64,000 nt of DNA from Streptomyces ficellus (GCF_030406405.1 NZ_JAUEPL010000032.1:1-64000), one strand, 5' to 3'. Shown: positions 16,144-25,579, counted from the first letter of the stretch. Numbers and translations: made by a program. Notes: a model not told the origin generated them from the letters alone.

Positions 16144-18645
16144 GTGCACAGAGATGGTCAGGCGGACTTGGCACCGCTGCCGCCGGTCGGACGTACGTTC
16201 GTGGCCGGTTTCGAGAGCACCTACCTGCCGATGTGGCATGTGGACGAGTTGGACACGACCGGTCATGCCGCTCACCCGCAGCGGGACATCGACGAGGTGC
16301 TGGCCGCCGGGGTGCGCCACCTGCGGTATCCGCTGCGCTGGCAGCGGATCAATCCGGCGCCCGGCAGGTACGACTGGTCGGAGACGGACCGGGCGCTGGG
16401 GCATCTGCGTGAGCACGGGGCCGTGCCCATCGTGGATCTGGTCCATCACACCAGCTACCCCGACTGGCTGACCGACGGCTTCCGGGACCGCGGGTTCGCC
16501 GACGCCTACGTCACCTACGCGGAGGCGGTCGCGCGACGCTACCCATGGCTGCCCGCGTACACCCTTTTCAACGAGCCGTTCGCGACCCTGTTCCTGGCCG
16601 GGCACGAGGCCCTGTGGCCCCCGTACGACCGTGGTGTCGAAGGCTTCACGAGGCTCTTGTGCTCGGTGCTGCCGGCCGTCACCGAAGCGGCCCGGTGCTG
16701 GGCGCGGCTGCTCCCCGACGCGCGGCACGTGTGGGTGGACACCGGCGAGCACCACAGCGGTACGGGGCCGGGGGAGGCGCACGCCCGGATGGCGAACGAC
16801 CGCCGCCATGTCGTCCTCGATCTGGTGCTCGGCCACGACCTCGACCCGGAGCGGCCCTTTCTGTCGCAGCTGATCGCGGCCGGCGGCGAGCGGCTGCTGC
16901 ATCTGCCGGCCCTGCGTGTGGATGTGCTGGGGCTGGACTACTACTGCCACTCCGAGTGGTTCTACGACGAGTCCGGCGCCCGCGCCCCCTCGCCCCGGCC
17001 CATCGGTCTGGCCGAGGTCCTCCAGCAGTACGGCGACCGCTACGGCCTGCCGATGATGCTGTCCGAGACGAACATCCGCGGCCTGCCGTCGGATCGCGCG
17101 TCCTGGCTGCGCTACACGGTGGAGCAGTATGAGTTGGCGCTGTCACGCGGGTTGCCCTTGCATGGATATTGCTGGTTCCCGCAGGTCGACTCCTGCGACT
17201 GGGACTCGCTGCTCGCTCGCCCGGCCGGCCGCGCCGACCCCGTCGGCGTGGTCAGTCACGGCCGCGGAGGCTCCCGCCGGGAGTCGACGTTCACTCAGGT
17301 GTGGCAGGCCGCCGCAGCGGGAGCACCAGTGCACGACCTGCCGGCCTACCGCTTCCAGTCGCCGTGCCGGCAGCAACTGGCCGGGTTCCTGCCCGCCATG
17401 GCGCACTGGCCGTGGCAGGAAGCACTCCCGGAGGACCACGTGCCGCCCGTGCACGTGCCGATCGAGGCGAAGGAGCCTGTGGTGATCGATGTGCCCGCGG
17501 ACCCCGATCTGGTCGTGCTGTCGCATCTGCGCTGGGTGTGGGTGTGGCAGCGCCCGCAACAGCTCGTCTCGCGGCTCGCGGCGGCCCGCGCGGACCGGGG
17601 GGTGAAGACCTGGTTCGTGGAGGAGCCCGTCTCGGGGGACGTACCGGTCCCGCAACTGCGGCGCGAGGATCACGGCAACGTCGTACGGGTGTGGCTGGTG
17701 GTTCCACGAGCCGAGGGACGCCCGGAGTTCCTCTGCTTCGACGACCCGGCCGCCGACGACTACGGCCGCCTGCTCGCCGAGATGCTGGCCGGTGAGGGCC
17801 GCCCGGCCGCCCCGGACGTGTGGCTGTACACCCCCATGGCCCTGGACACGGCCAGGGCACTGCGCCCCGGCCGGGTCATCTACGACGTGATGGACGACTT
17901 GGCCGCGTTCCTGGGTGCCTCACCCGCGCTGCGCCGGAGGCAGGGCGAGCTGCTGCGTACGGCCGACATCGTCTTCACCGGCGGAAGGTCACTGCACCGC
18001 TCGGTCGCCGACCGGCGCACCCACGACATCCACTGCTTCCCCAGCGGAGTCGACACCGCCCACTTCACCCGCGCCCGCACCCTCCGGCGGCCACACGACC
18101 GCCCGGTCGCCGGATACGTCGGGGTCATCGACGAGCGGCTCGATCTGGACCTCCTGCGCGGGCTCAGCAGCGAGCTGCCCGACTGGACGATCCGCATGGT
18201 GGGGCCGGTCACGAAGATCGACCCGAGCACCGTCCCCCGCGCGGCCAACCTGCACTACGCCGGTCTGACACCGTACGAGGAGCTGCCGCGGGAACTGGCG
18301 GGCTTCGACGTGGCCCTGATGCCGTTCGCCCTCAATGAGGCGACCCGCTCCATCAGTCCCACCAAGACCCTGGAGTATCTGGTCGCGGGCCTTCCGGTGA
18401 TCTCCACACGTGTCCCGGACGTCGTCGCCGACTACAGCGACATCGTTCACTTCGCCGACACGGCCGCCGGCTTCGCCGACGCATGCCGCGAGGTGGTCCA
18501 GCAGTCACTGGCCGATCGCGACCGTCATCTGCGTCCCGTCCAGCACCGCCACGAGTGGGACGTCATCGCCGCCTCCATGGCCGCCCTGATCGACAAGATC
18601 GAGCCGATGCCACCCGTTTGCCCCGCTGAGACAACGGCTGGATGA
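16144..18645 (+). CDS. Glycoside hydrolase-glycosyltransferase fusion protein
   Basis: An 833-residue two-enzyme chain. Residues about 10-430 form a (beta/alpha)8 hydrolase related to clan GH-A: VRHLRYPLRWQRINPAPGRY, then the acid/base glutamate in YTLFNEPF (about residue 143), and the nucleophile-type glutamate in MMLSETNIRG (about 309). Residues about 450-825 form a GT-B glycosyltransferase of the group often linked to glf: VVLSHLRWVWVWQRPQQLVS, later IYDVMDDLAAF, and FPSGVDTAHF. The GTG at 16144 follows GGAGGA. It overlaps the small downstream gene by 4 bp, and glf follows, so UDP-galactofuranose may be the donor (inference). No signal peptide, so it acts in the cytoplasm. Confidence 0.85.
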   Translation: MHRDGQADLAPLPPVGRTFVAGFESTYLPMWHVDELDTTGHAAHPQRDIDEVLAAGVRHLRYPLRWQRINPAPGRYDWSETDRALGHLREHGAVPIVDLVHHTSYPDWLTDGFRDRGFADAYVTYAEAVARRYPWLPAYTLFNEPFATLFLAGHEALWPPYDRGVEGFTRLLCSVLPAVTEAARCWARLLPDARHVWVDTGEHHSGTGPGEAHARMANDRRHVVLDLVLGHDLDPERPFLSQLIAAGGERLLHLPALRVDVLGLDYYCHSEWFYDESGARAPSPRPIGLAEVLQQYGDRYGLPMMLSETNIRGLPSDRASWLRYTVEQYELALSRGLPLHGYCWFPQVDSCDWDSLLARPAGRADPVGVVSHGRGGSRRESTFTQVWQAAAAGAPVHDLPAYRFQSPCRQQLAGFLPAMAHWPWQEALPEDHVPPVHVPIEAKEPVVIDVPADPDLVVLSHLRWVWVWQRPQQLVSRLAAARADRGVKTWFVEEPVSGDVPVPQLRREDHGNVVRVWLVVPRAEGRPEFLCFDDPAADDYGRLLAEMLAGEGRPAAPDVWLYTPMALDTARALRPGRVIYDVMDDLAAFLGASPALRRRQGELLRTADIVFTGGRSLHRSVADRRTHDIHCFPSGVDTAHFTRARTLRRPHDRPVAGYVGVIDERLDLDLLRGLSSELPDWTIRMVGPVTKIDPSTVPRAANLHYAGLTPYEELPRELAGFDVALMPFALNEATRSISPTKTLEYLVAGLPVISTRVPDVVADYSDIVHFADTAAGFADACREVVQQSLADRDRHLRPVQHRHEWDVIAASMAALIDKIEPMPPVCPAETTAG

Positions 18646-18938
18646 GCGGGCCGATGCCACCCGATCTCGCGGACGACTTCGAGCAGGCCCATCGGCAGAG
18701 CGTGGGAGCCGCCGCGGCGGGCATGCAGGACGCCGCCCTGGGCGCGGTCCGGCTGATGGGAACAGCCGTACCCGTCCTGGCCGAGGCGGCCGTCTGCTCG
18801 GCGACTCCCTTCCTGCGCGCCCCGCTGCTCGGCCGGATCTCCGCCGCGCTCCTGCTGCACGCCCCCGGCTCGGACGGCCAGTGCCCCCAGTGCGCCGTCC
18901 CGGCCCCCTGCCCGACCGAACGCACGCTGCGCACCTGA
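18642..18938 (+). CDS. Small hypothetical protein between the fusion enzyme and glf
   Basis: A 98-residue protein whose ATG overlaps the preceding stop by 4 bp (ATGA). It starts acidic, has two alanine-rich helices (VGAAAAGMQDAALGAVRLMG; LLGRISAALLLHA) and ends with a CPQCAVPAPCP cysteine cluster that could bind a metal. I do not recognise the family. Translational coupling to the fusion enzyme and position before glf suggest a helper role in the same pathway. Confidence 0.6.
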   Translation: MSGPMPPDLADDFEQAHRQSVGAAAAGMQDAALGAVRLMGTAVPVLAEAAVCSATPFLRAPLLGRISAALLLHAPGSDGQCPQCAVPAPCPTERTLRT

Positions 18939-18945
18939 CGCCGCA

Positions 18946-19020
18946 ACGGACAGACGCCGCAACGGGCCGACACCACACCGGGCCGACACCACACCGGACA
19001 GACGCCACACCGGACTGACG
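18946..19020 (+). repeat. Degenerate tandem repeat before glf
   Basis: Four to five imperfect units of about 16 bp based on GACACCACACCGGGCC / GACGCCACACCGGACA fill most of the gap before glf, ending just ahead of its ribosome binding site (GGAAGG). Confidence 0.6.
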
Positions 19021-19035
19021 AGACGGAAGGCCGCC

Positions 19036-20217
19036 ATGACCCCCCTCGACTCCTTCGACGTGATCGTGGTCGGATCGGGCTTCTTCGGTCTGACCGTCGC
19101 CGAACAAGCCGCCTCCCGGCTCGGCGCCCGGGTGCTGGTGCTGGAGCGGCGCGGGCATCTGGGCGGCAACGCCTACTCCGAGCGCGAACCCACCACGGGC
19201 ATCGAGGTGCACGCCTACGGCGCCCACCTGTTCCACACCTCCAACACCCGCGTGTGGGAGTACGCCAACCGGTTCACCACGTTCACCGGCTACCAGCACC
19301 GGGTGTACACCGTCGTTGGCGGCCGGGTGTTCCCCATGCCCATCAACCTCGGCACCATCTGTGCGTACTTCGGACGGCACATGAGACCTGATGAAGCGCG
19401 CGCACTCGTCGCCGAGCAGGCACGCGAGGTCGAGCGCGCGGAGGCCGCCAACCTGGAACAGAAGGCGATCTCCCTCATCGGCCGTCCCTTGTACGAAGCA
19501 TTCGTCCGGGGCTACACGCACAAGCAGTGGCAGACCGACCCCACCGAGCTGGCGGCCGAGATCATCACCCGCCTGCCCGTCCGCTACACCTTCGACAACC
19601 GCTACTTCAACGACACCTATGAGGGACTGCCCACCGACGGCTACACCACCTGGCTGCGGCGCATGGCCGACCACCCACGTATCGAACTGCGCCTGAACAC
19701 CGACTACTTCGACCTGCGACCCGCCGTTCCCGAGAGCACGCCGGTCGTCTACACCGGCCCCCTGGACCGCTACTTCGACTACTGCGAGGGCGAACTGGGC
19801 TGGCGCACTCTCGATTTCGAACAAGAAGTGCTGGAAACCGGCGACTTCCAGGGCGCTCCGGTGATCAACTACGGGGACGCCGACGTCCCCTGGACCCGTA
19901 TCCACGAGTTCCGGCACTTCCACCCCGAGCGCGACTACCCGACCGACCGTACCGTCATCATGCGCGAGTACTCCCGCTGCGCCGGGCGTGACGACGAGCC
20001 TTACTACCCGGTCAACACGCCATGCGACAGAAGCATCCTCGAGCGGTATCGCAAGCGCGCCGCACAAGAAAGGAACGTGTTCTTCGGCGGCCGCCTCGGC
20101 ACCTACCAATACCTCGACATGCACATGGCCATCGCCTCCGCCCTCACTTTCGTCGACAACCAGTTGGAACCCCACCTTCGCGACAGGGGCGCCGCCGCGA
20201 CGGGCACAGCGACGTGA
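19036..20217 (+). CDS. glf: UDP-galactopyranose mutase
   Basis: A 393-residue flavoenzyme converting UDP-galactopyranose to UDP-galactofuranose in the cytoplasm. Seen: FAD fold VVGSGFFGLTVAEQ, the GGNAYSE region, the family block YGAHLFHTSNTRVWEY, active-site GYTHKQWQTDP, PTDGYTTWLRRM, and the C-terminal arginine and flavin-binding stretch FFGGRLGTYQYLDMH. Length and motifs are standard for Glf. It follows the glycosyltransferase fusion, so this cluster probably builds a galactofuranose-containing glycan. Confidence 0.96.
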   Translation: MTPLDSFDVIVVGSGFFGLTVAEQAASRLGARVLVLERRGHLGGNAYSEREPTTGIEVHAYGAHLFHTSNTRVWEYANRFTTFTGYQHRVYTVVGGRVFPMPINLGTICAYFGRHMRPDEARALVAEQAREVERAEAANLEQKAISLIGRPLYEAFVRGYTHKQWQTDPTELAAEIITRLPVRYTFDNRYFNDTYEGLPTDGYTTWLRRMADHPRIELRLNTDYFDLRPAVPESTPVVYTGPLDRYFDYCEGELGWRTLDFEQEVLETGDFQGAPVINYGDADVPWTRIHEFRHFHPERDYPTDRTVIMREYSRCAGRDDEPYYPVNTPCDRSILERYRKRAAQERNVFFGGRLGTYQYLDMHMAIASALTFVDNQLEPHLRDRGAAATGTAT

Positions 20218-20466
20218 CCACGACACCGGACGGCCTCCGGCGCGTGAGCCATTCGGCGCAGGCGGCTGTGCATCCGGCGGGCGGCGGACAGCGATCTGTG
20301 GCCATCCTGGTGATCAGGGCCATCAGCGCAGTACAACGACGCACATAGAGGAAAGCATGAGTTGAGTGACGACCTCACTGATGCCTGATGTCGAACCCGC
20401 CGGCGGCCGCCCGGTCGCCGTGGAACCGTGTCCGCCCGTCCGTACCTCCTAGGAGTTGCCGCCGCC

Positions 20467-21123
20467 GTGAGCCGCAGCATTCGACGCGGCGTCCTTGCCG
20501 CCACCGCCATTGTGTTCTCAATCGTCTCGGTCACCGCCTGCTCCGCGGGTCAAAACGCCGCGTCGCTGGAGATCAAGCCAGAGAACGCCTTCACCTCCCT
20601 CGGTAACATCAGGCTCCAGAACGTCACGGTGCTCACGCAGTCGCAGTCCGGCGCGCAGGGCTCCGCGGTCGTTTCGGCAACCCTTTTCAACAACGGGTCC
20701 AGGGACGAGACCCTCAGAGGCATCCAACTGCCAGGCACCGACGCCACGGTGAAGCTCACGCCGGCCAACGGCTCGGGGCAGGTCACCATTCCCGCGAACG
20801 GCTTCGTCATTCTCGGCGGTGAGGGCAACGCCTCCGCTGTTATCCAGAACGGCCGCGCGGTGGCGGAGGACCTCGGAGGCACCCGTGAGGTGGTGTTCCA
20901 GCTCAGCGAGACCGGCGACGTCAAACTGAACGCGATCGTCACCCTGGCAACCGGCTACTTCGAGGGCTACGGTCCCTCCCAGCGCCCCAAGGAGCCGACC
21001 GGGTCCCCCACCGGATCCCCGACCCGCTCCCCGGCCCAGGACGCGGGCGCCCCGGCCGGCAGCACACAGTCGCCACCCGCCCCGATGGACACCGCCTCGG
21101 CGTCCCTCAGCAGGGGCCGGTGA
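20467..21123 (+). CDS. DUF461/PCuAC-like lipoprotein
   Basis: A 218-residue secreted lipoprotein. The N-terminus is a signal peptide (RRGVLAATAIVFSIVSVTAC) with cysteine 25 as the lipidated residue (SVTAC). The mature domain, about 35-165, has the beta-rich pattern of DUF461/PCuAC-like proteins (NVTVLTQ, SATLFNNG, ILGGEGNASAVIQNGR). The methionine/histidine copper motif of true PCuAC is not obvious. The tail is a Pro/Ser/Thr-rich linker (GSPTGSPTRSPAQ). The GTG at 20467 gives a proper signal sequence, with AGGAG at 20451-20455. Confidence 0.85.
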   Translation: MSRSIRRGVLAATAIVFSIVSVTACSAGQNAASLEIKPENAFTSLGNIRLQNVTVLTQSQSGAQGSAVVSATLFNNGSRDETLRGIQLPGTDATVKLTPANGSGQVTIPANGFVILGGEGNASAVIQNGRAVAEDLGGTREVVFQLSETGDVKLNAIVTLATGYFEGYGPSQRPKEPTGSPTGSPTRSPAQDAGAPAGSTQSPPAPMDTASASLSRGR

Positions 21124-21192
21124 AGCGAGACACGTGAAAGGGGAACCGGATCCCGGCGTACGCAGTGTCACCCGGTTGCCCGGCCCCGGCCG

Positions 21193-21216
21193 ACTCGCCG
21201 ACTCGCCGACTCGCCG
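21193..21216 (+). repeat. Triple ACTCGCCG repeat
   Basis: Three exact tandem copies of the 8-mer ACTCGCCG in the gap between the lipoprotein and DUF4383 genes. No function is evident. Confidence 0.7.
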
Positions 21217-21358
21217 ACAAACGTACACAGGCTGCCCGCTTGACGGACCGTGGGTTCTGGTCGCGCCGGGGCTTAACCGCAGCGCGCGGGGTAAGCGCGA
21301 AATAAAGGCCAGGCCGATCTTGGGCCTCAGGCACCATCACCGTGGAAGGACGCGCACC

Positions 21359-21811
21359 ATGTCCACTCAACATGCCAGCCCCGCAACCGCCCGGACCCGG
21401 GTGCAGCAGGCCGCGCTCGCGGTCGGCGCCGTATTCCTCCTGGTCGGCATCCTTGGGTTCATCCCCGGCGTCACCACCGACTACGACACCATGAAGTTCG
21501 CCGCCCATGACTCCGAGGCCAAGCTGCTGGGCATCTTCCAGGTGTCGATCCTGCACAACATCGTGCACCTGCTGTTCGGCATCGCCGGAATCGCCATGGC
21601 CCGCACCGCGCCGAACGCCCGCGCCTACCTCATCGGCGGTGGTGCCGTCTACCTGGTGCTGTGGATCTACGGCCTGATCATCGACCACGACAGCGCCGCC
21701 AACTTCGTCCCCGTCAACAGCGCCGACAACTGGCTCCACCTCATCCTCGGCCTGGGCATGGTCGCCCTCGGCGTCCTGCTCACCCGCCGCACCACCACCC
21801 ACGCGCACTGA
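21359..21811 (+). CDS. DUF4383 membrane protein
   Basis: A 150-residue integral membrane protein with four helices: VQQAALAVGAVFLLVGILGF, then an outside loop, ILHNIVHLLFGIAGIAMA with the conserved HNxxHLxxG motif, a third helix at YLIGGGAVYLVLWIYGLII, and a fourth starting at NWLHLILGLGMVALGVLL. This is the DUF4383 pattern. The ATG at 21359 has GGAAGGA upstream. A GGGTAA box about 65 bp upstream could be part of a stress-sigma (SigB-type) promoter, weakly supported. Function unknown; many paralogues are stress-induced. Confidence 0.9.
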   Translation: MSTQHASPATARTRVQQAALAVGAVFLLVGILGFIPGVTTDYDTMKFAAHDSEAKLLGIFQVSILHNIVHLLFGIAGIAMARTAPNARAYLIGGGAVYLVLWIYGLIIDHDSAANFVPVNSADNWLHLILGLGMVALGVLLTRRTTTHAH

Positions 21812-21825
21812 CCTCAGCGATCCCC

Positions 21826-21858
21826 CAGAGGACCCCAGCCCAGGGCCGGGGTCCTCTG
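21826..21858. terminator. Hairpin terminator after DUF4383 gene
   Basis: A perfect 11-bp stem (CAGAGGACCCC, 21826-21836, with 21848-21858) and 11-base loop, 14 bp after the stop codon. Confidence 0.8.
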
Positions 21859-22397
21859 CCGCGCCCTGCGTGACGGTCAGGTCACCGAGCAGTGGCGGCA
21901 GCGATGTGACCGACGCGATGTGGGCAGGCGACGGGCACCTCGGTATCGACACCGAAGGCGCTCACCGCGATCCCTGTGTTCCGGATGCCGGCAGGTACGC
22001 GCCGCCGTAAGCTGGAGATCGGCCTCGGGCCGGGGCCCGCGGGGACATCGGCCCCGCGGTGCAGCAGGCCTGTGTGCGCACCAGCGAGTGCCGGCCCGTG
22101 ACGGGTAGTCATCGACGCGTTGCCCAGGCATGGGGGCTTCCATGGACGACGACATTGACCCAACAGAAACCGAGCAGTTGCCCGAAGAGGGCGACTGTGC
22201 CGATCACCTGCCTGAGTTCTGGGTCGGTCGGCCGCCGGAACAGGCACAGGAGCAGCCGACGTCGGGCGAAGCCCGAGGAAGCTGTGACTGTGCAGCCCTG
22301 CCCCACCGCCAGGACAGCGACACCGGCGAGAATGGGTGAAGTCCCCCTGGCGGCAGGAGCATCCGAGTCACCTCACCAACTTCGTCGCTTCGTCGCT
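21859..22397. other. Intergenic region with one doubtful small frame
   Basis: About 540 bp. An acidic plus frame from 22142 to 22339 (MDDDIDPTETEQLPEEGD...) lacks a ribosome binding site and has weak third-position bias, so I do not call it. Nothing else seen. Confidence 0.4.
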
Positions 22398-23159
22398 TCA
22401 GCGGTGCGCAGCGGCCTCGGCGATCAGCGCGGCGGTGTGACCGCTGTGCCGGTAGGGGAAGTTGTGGGCCCCGGGCATGGTCACCGTTTGTCCTCGCGGG
22501 CAGTGGGCGGCCAGCTCGTCCACCCACTTCCGCGGCGCCAACGCGTCGTGCGCGCCCCGCACCACCCACACGGGGCAGGTGACCCGCGGAACGAGGCGCT
22601 CGGGCTCGTCCCGCTGGGCCGATCGCAGGTAGCGGACGAGTTCACCGGCGCCCGCGCGGGCGTAGTAGGGGGCGACAGCCGGCACCTCACCGGCCGATTC
22701 ATGCGGCAGTGTGCGTGCCAGGGCGCGGAGCAGGGGCGATGTACGGCGCAGCGCCGGCGGGAACGTGGGGCCCATGAGGACGAGCGATCGCACCGAGCCC
22801 GGATTGTCGACCGCGACGCGAAGCGCCACCTGTGCTCCGGTGGAGTGACCCACCAGGACGACCGGCAGCCGAGCCATGGCGGCAATCCAGGCCGCTACGA
22901 CATCCGACAGGTCCTTGATACGCGGCCGGCACGCCCGTTCCTCATCGTGACCGTAGCCGGGGACGTCCAGCAGGAACGCATTACTCCACGTGCCGCACCG
23001 CTCCAAGGTGTCCAACAGGTACCCCGGGGCACCAAGCCCGGGAACCATGACGACCGCGGGCCCGTCGGGAGCCTCCCACCCGGACTCAAGGCTCAGGACC
23101 TTGTGACCAGCCACCGCGTCCCAACGTACGATGTGCTGCCACGTGCAGGTCTTCCGCAC
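22398..23159 (-). CDS. Alpha/beta hydrolase
   Basis: A protein of up to 253 residues with the alpha/beta-hydrolase fold: oxyanion-side VVMVPGLGAPGYLLD, nucleophile elbow VLVGHSTGAQVAL, a probable catalytic acid in VVRGAHDALAPRKW, and a late histidine in MPGAHNFPYRHSGHT. The GTG at 23159 is the longest start. Internal GTG starts near residue 11 are possible because homologues begin close to the first strand. Substrate unknown; the loop after strand 1 fits small-molecule esterases or haloperoxidase-like enzymes. Confidence 0.82.
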   Translation of the reverse strand: MRKTCTWQHIVRWDAVAGHKVLSLESGWEAPDGPAVVMVPGLGAPGYLLDTLERCGTWSNAFLLDVPGYGHDEERACRPRIKDLSDVVAAWIAAMARLPVVLVGHSTGAQVALRVAVDNPGSVRSLVLMGPTFPPALRRTSPLLRALARTLPHESAGEVPAVAPYYARAGAGELVRYLRSAQRDEPERLVPRVTCPVWVVRGAHDALAPRKWVDELAAHCPRGQTVTMPGAHNFPYRHSGHTAALIAEAAAHR

Positions 23160-23461
23160 GGGTCAGACCCGCCGCGTGATCAGGCGGCGGATCTGGAACG
23201 TGACCGTGATGGACGGCGAGGTCGGCCCGCCGGAGCCGGCCCGGCTGCTCTCCATAAGTGTTTCAGTGGACATGAGCGCGCTCCCGTTGACCACACAGGT
23301 TAAGCGGGCCGATCGGCCCGCCGGGGGTTGCACGACGCACGCACTGACATGCGTTCGCACGGCCCTGTCGCTTCGTGCTTCCAGGCTACGTGTTGCCGCA
23401 CCCTCGGCAATGAACCCCCGACCTTGAGCATGCATCGGCCCGCAGGGCGACGCGGTACGGG
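23160..23461. other. Intergenic, no gene seen
   Basis: About 300 bp separating two minus-strand genes. It contains the hydrolase promoter region. No motif-bearing frame. Confidence 0.4.
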
Positions 23462-24397
23462 TCAGACCGGCGCGCCGCTGTGGCCGGTGGTACCCACCTG
23501 CTTGAGCAGGCCAAGGAGCGGGTCGGTGAGCCGGTTGTCGGGCGCTTCCAGAAACCTGCGGCGGTGTTCAGCGGCGTGTGCCCGGCCTTGCTCCAAACAC
23601 CAGGCCCACCAGCGGTCGAAACCGGCGGGACCCGCCGCCTCGGCCGGTATGACGGCGGGCCACTGACAGGCCCGGGCTTGCGCGGTGACCTTCGCGCCAC
23701 CCTGCACGGGGTCCACCGCGAGAACCGGTGTGCCCGCGCGCAGCGCCAGCACCAGCCCGTGCAACCGGTTGGTGATCACGGCATCGAGCCGGGAAAGCAC
23801 GGCCATGAGCTGTTCCGGCGTCCCGAAGTGGTGGGGATCGCCATGGGCCAGCCGGGTTTCGAGTGGGATCCGCGCGATGTCCCTGCCCGACAGCCAGTCC
23901 TGCACGGCATCCGCGACCACGCTGTGCCTACGGCGAGCGCCGTACTCCTTCTGTCCCTGCGTGAGGATGACACCGGCTACCGGAGGCAGGCCCTTCGTGG
24001 CTGCCGAGGCGGCGAGGTCGAGCACCGGGGGCCCGTGGCCACCGCTGCGGGCCAGCACGTGGTGGAAGCCGGTCGCCGCCGGTGCCTCGGGCTCAATGAC
24101 GCTCGTGCCCACGGCGATACGCACGCAGTGGGAGAACCGACTGTGCAGTTGCTCGATGAGCGGGCCGTGCAGTGGTCCGCAGATGAACACCAGGGCCCCG
24201 TACCTGCTGGGGGAGACGTCTTCGAGATGGAGGCCCTGCGGCCGGTACCCCGGGCTCCACGCCGTGTCATAGGGCAGGCCTTCGCGGTCGAGCAGGTCCT
24301 CCACCCGCCGCAGAGCCAGTTCGTCTCCGGCGGTGACTTCGCCATGGAGGAAACTGAACCACCCGGTGAGCAGGATCCGGCTCATGCTGTGACTCAC
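23462..24397 (-). CDS. Polysaccharide pyruvyltransferase-like protein
   Basis: A 311-residue protein with the GT-B-like PS_pyruv_trans layout. It starts ILLTGWFSFLHGEVTAGDEL (the family's G-x-NxGDEL region), has LVFICGPLHG, and the C-terminal conserved stretch DAVITNRLHGLVLALRAGTPVLAVDP. That block (NRLHG, H and the GxP loop) binds the donor in CsaB/WcaK-type ketal-pyruvyltransferases. The GTG at 24397 is favoured by GGAAGGAAA just upstream; an ATG four codons later is possible. It may transfer pyruvate or another group to a surface sugar, but family members with non-PEP donors exist. Confidence 0.8.
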   Translation of the reverse strand: MSHSMSRILLTGWFSFLHGEVTAGDELALRRVEDLLDREGLPYDTAWSPGYRPQGLHLEDVSPSRYGALVFICGPLHGPLIEQLHSRFSHCVRIAVGTSVIEPEAPAATGFHHVLARSGGHGPPVLDLAASAATKGLPPVAGVILTQGQKEYGARRRHSVVADAVQDWLSGRDIARIPLETRLAHGDPHHFGTPEQLMAVLSRLDAVITNRLHGLVLALRAGTPVLAVDPVQGGAKVTAQARACQWPAVIPAEAAGPAGFDRWWAWCLEQGRAHAAEHRRRFLEAPDNRLTDPLLGLLKQVGTTGHSGAPV

Positions 24398-24684
24398 GAG
24401 TTTCCTTCCTTGCCGGGGGCGTCGGCGAACGGCTGCCGGACCAACGGCTGCCGGACCAGCTGGGCGAAGTCCCGGCACGGCACGGCGGCGAGTGCCCGGC
24501 CCGGCCCTGTGCGTTCCGGGCGCGGGCACAAAGCTCCGCGGCCGGCGTCTGGGTGGGCCGCCACCCGGCGGCCGGTGGCGTGGGCCGAACCATCACGGAC
24601 CGACGCTCACATCCGGTGCGATGGGGGCGGCACGACCGCCCCGCCGCCGGAACGCCGCCCTACCCGACGTCGCCGCGGTCGGTG

Positions 24685-25194
24685 TCAGACGTCCTCCGGT
24701 GGCTCGTTCTCGATGCTCAACGACGCTCCGGCCGGGGTCGTCGCACTGGGTGGCGACGTGGGAAAATCCTCGGACCCCTTGCTCGCATTCATCTGCTTGA
24801 CCAGCTCTCCGAGCAGCTTCTCCATCTCACGGCACACCTTGGCGGACAACTGGGTGTACGGCGTGTCCGCGAACTCCTCACAGGCGTCGCAGCTCGCCCG
24901 GAGGACGGTACGCGTCGCCTCGATCACAGCCATCGTCGTCGGCGCGTCGTAGCCGGTCTGGCGTGCGAGGACGCGGGCGGCGACGGTGCACTGGTCGGCG
25001 CAGTCGTGATTCGTCCGCATGCACTTCCCGGACATCGCGATCTTCTCGGGATCCTGTTCGGCGGCGGCCGCGTCGGCACAGGCCAGGCAGACGCCGGCGC
25101 ACTCGTACAGCTTGTCGACGGCCTCGGCGAGGGCCTTGGGCGGCAACCCCGTTTCGGCCGGGTAGGCTTCGAGCATCTTTTCGATCATCGACAT
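24685..25194 (-). CDS. Four-helix bundle copper-binding protein (Csp/DUF326-like)
   Basis: A 169-residue protein with cysteines pointing into a helical bundle: CAGVCLAC, CMRTNHDCADQC and ASCDACEEFAD, plus a last VCREME. Nine cysteines are visible, fewer than in Csp1 (13) or Csp3. The usual cysteine-rich last helix is reduced to one (SAKVCREMEKLL). A disordered tail (PTSPPSATTPAG) follows. There is no signal peptide, so it would store or sequester Cu(I) in the cytoplasm like Csp3. The ATG at 25194 has GGAGGA upstream. No copper regulator is adjacent. Confidence 0.85.
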   Translation of the reverse strand: MSMIEKMLEAYPAETGLPPKALAEAVDKLYECAGVCLACADAAAAEQDPEKIAMSGKCMRTNHDCADQCTVAARVLARQTGYDAPTTMAVIEATRTVLRASCDACEEFADTPYTQLSAKVCREMEKLLGELVKQMNASKGSEDFPTSPPSATTPAGASLSIENEPPEDV

Positions 25195-25579
25195 GGGATC
25201 GATCCTCCGTACGTGGCTGGTCGGCCGGACGAACGCGGCGCGCGCGAGAGTCGGCTGCGCTTCCCGCCGAGGGTTTGGGCGCGGTCTGATCCGGAGGGCG
25301 GTGTGATCCGGAGGCACGGACGCGCAGGCTCGACGTCCCCCGTCCCACGGTCCCATGGGTACGTCTGCCCTGCCACCGCGCTCACCGCCCGCCGGGGGCG
25401 CGTCCTGCCGTCATGGGTGCTGGGCTTCCGCCCGGTGCCCCCGGTGCCCCCGGTGCCGCGTCGGGCGGCCTGACGCGGCACCGGCGGCCGTGTGCGGATG
25501 AGTCGTGTAGCAATCCACCTCTTCGCCCCGGTCGCGGTCGGGTGGGGTGAATGCGGTTCGGTGGGGTACTTGCGGCAGC
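25195..25579. other. Divergent promoter gap
   Basis: About 385 bp between the copper-binding protein gene and the divergent membrane protein gene. It has a triple CCGGTGCCC run near 25433-25458. No gene seen. Confidence 0.4.

Noticed and set aside
21275..21300. SigB-type promoter (GCTT...GGGTAA) before DUF4383
   Set aside because: Only a partial match by eye with uncertain spacing. Mentioned in the gene entry but not listed as a site.
22142..22339. Acidic 65-residue frame (MDDDIDPTETEQLPEEGD)
   Set aside because: No ribosome binding site, weak third-position G/C bias and no family resemblance.
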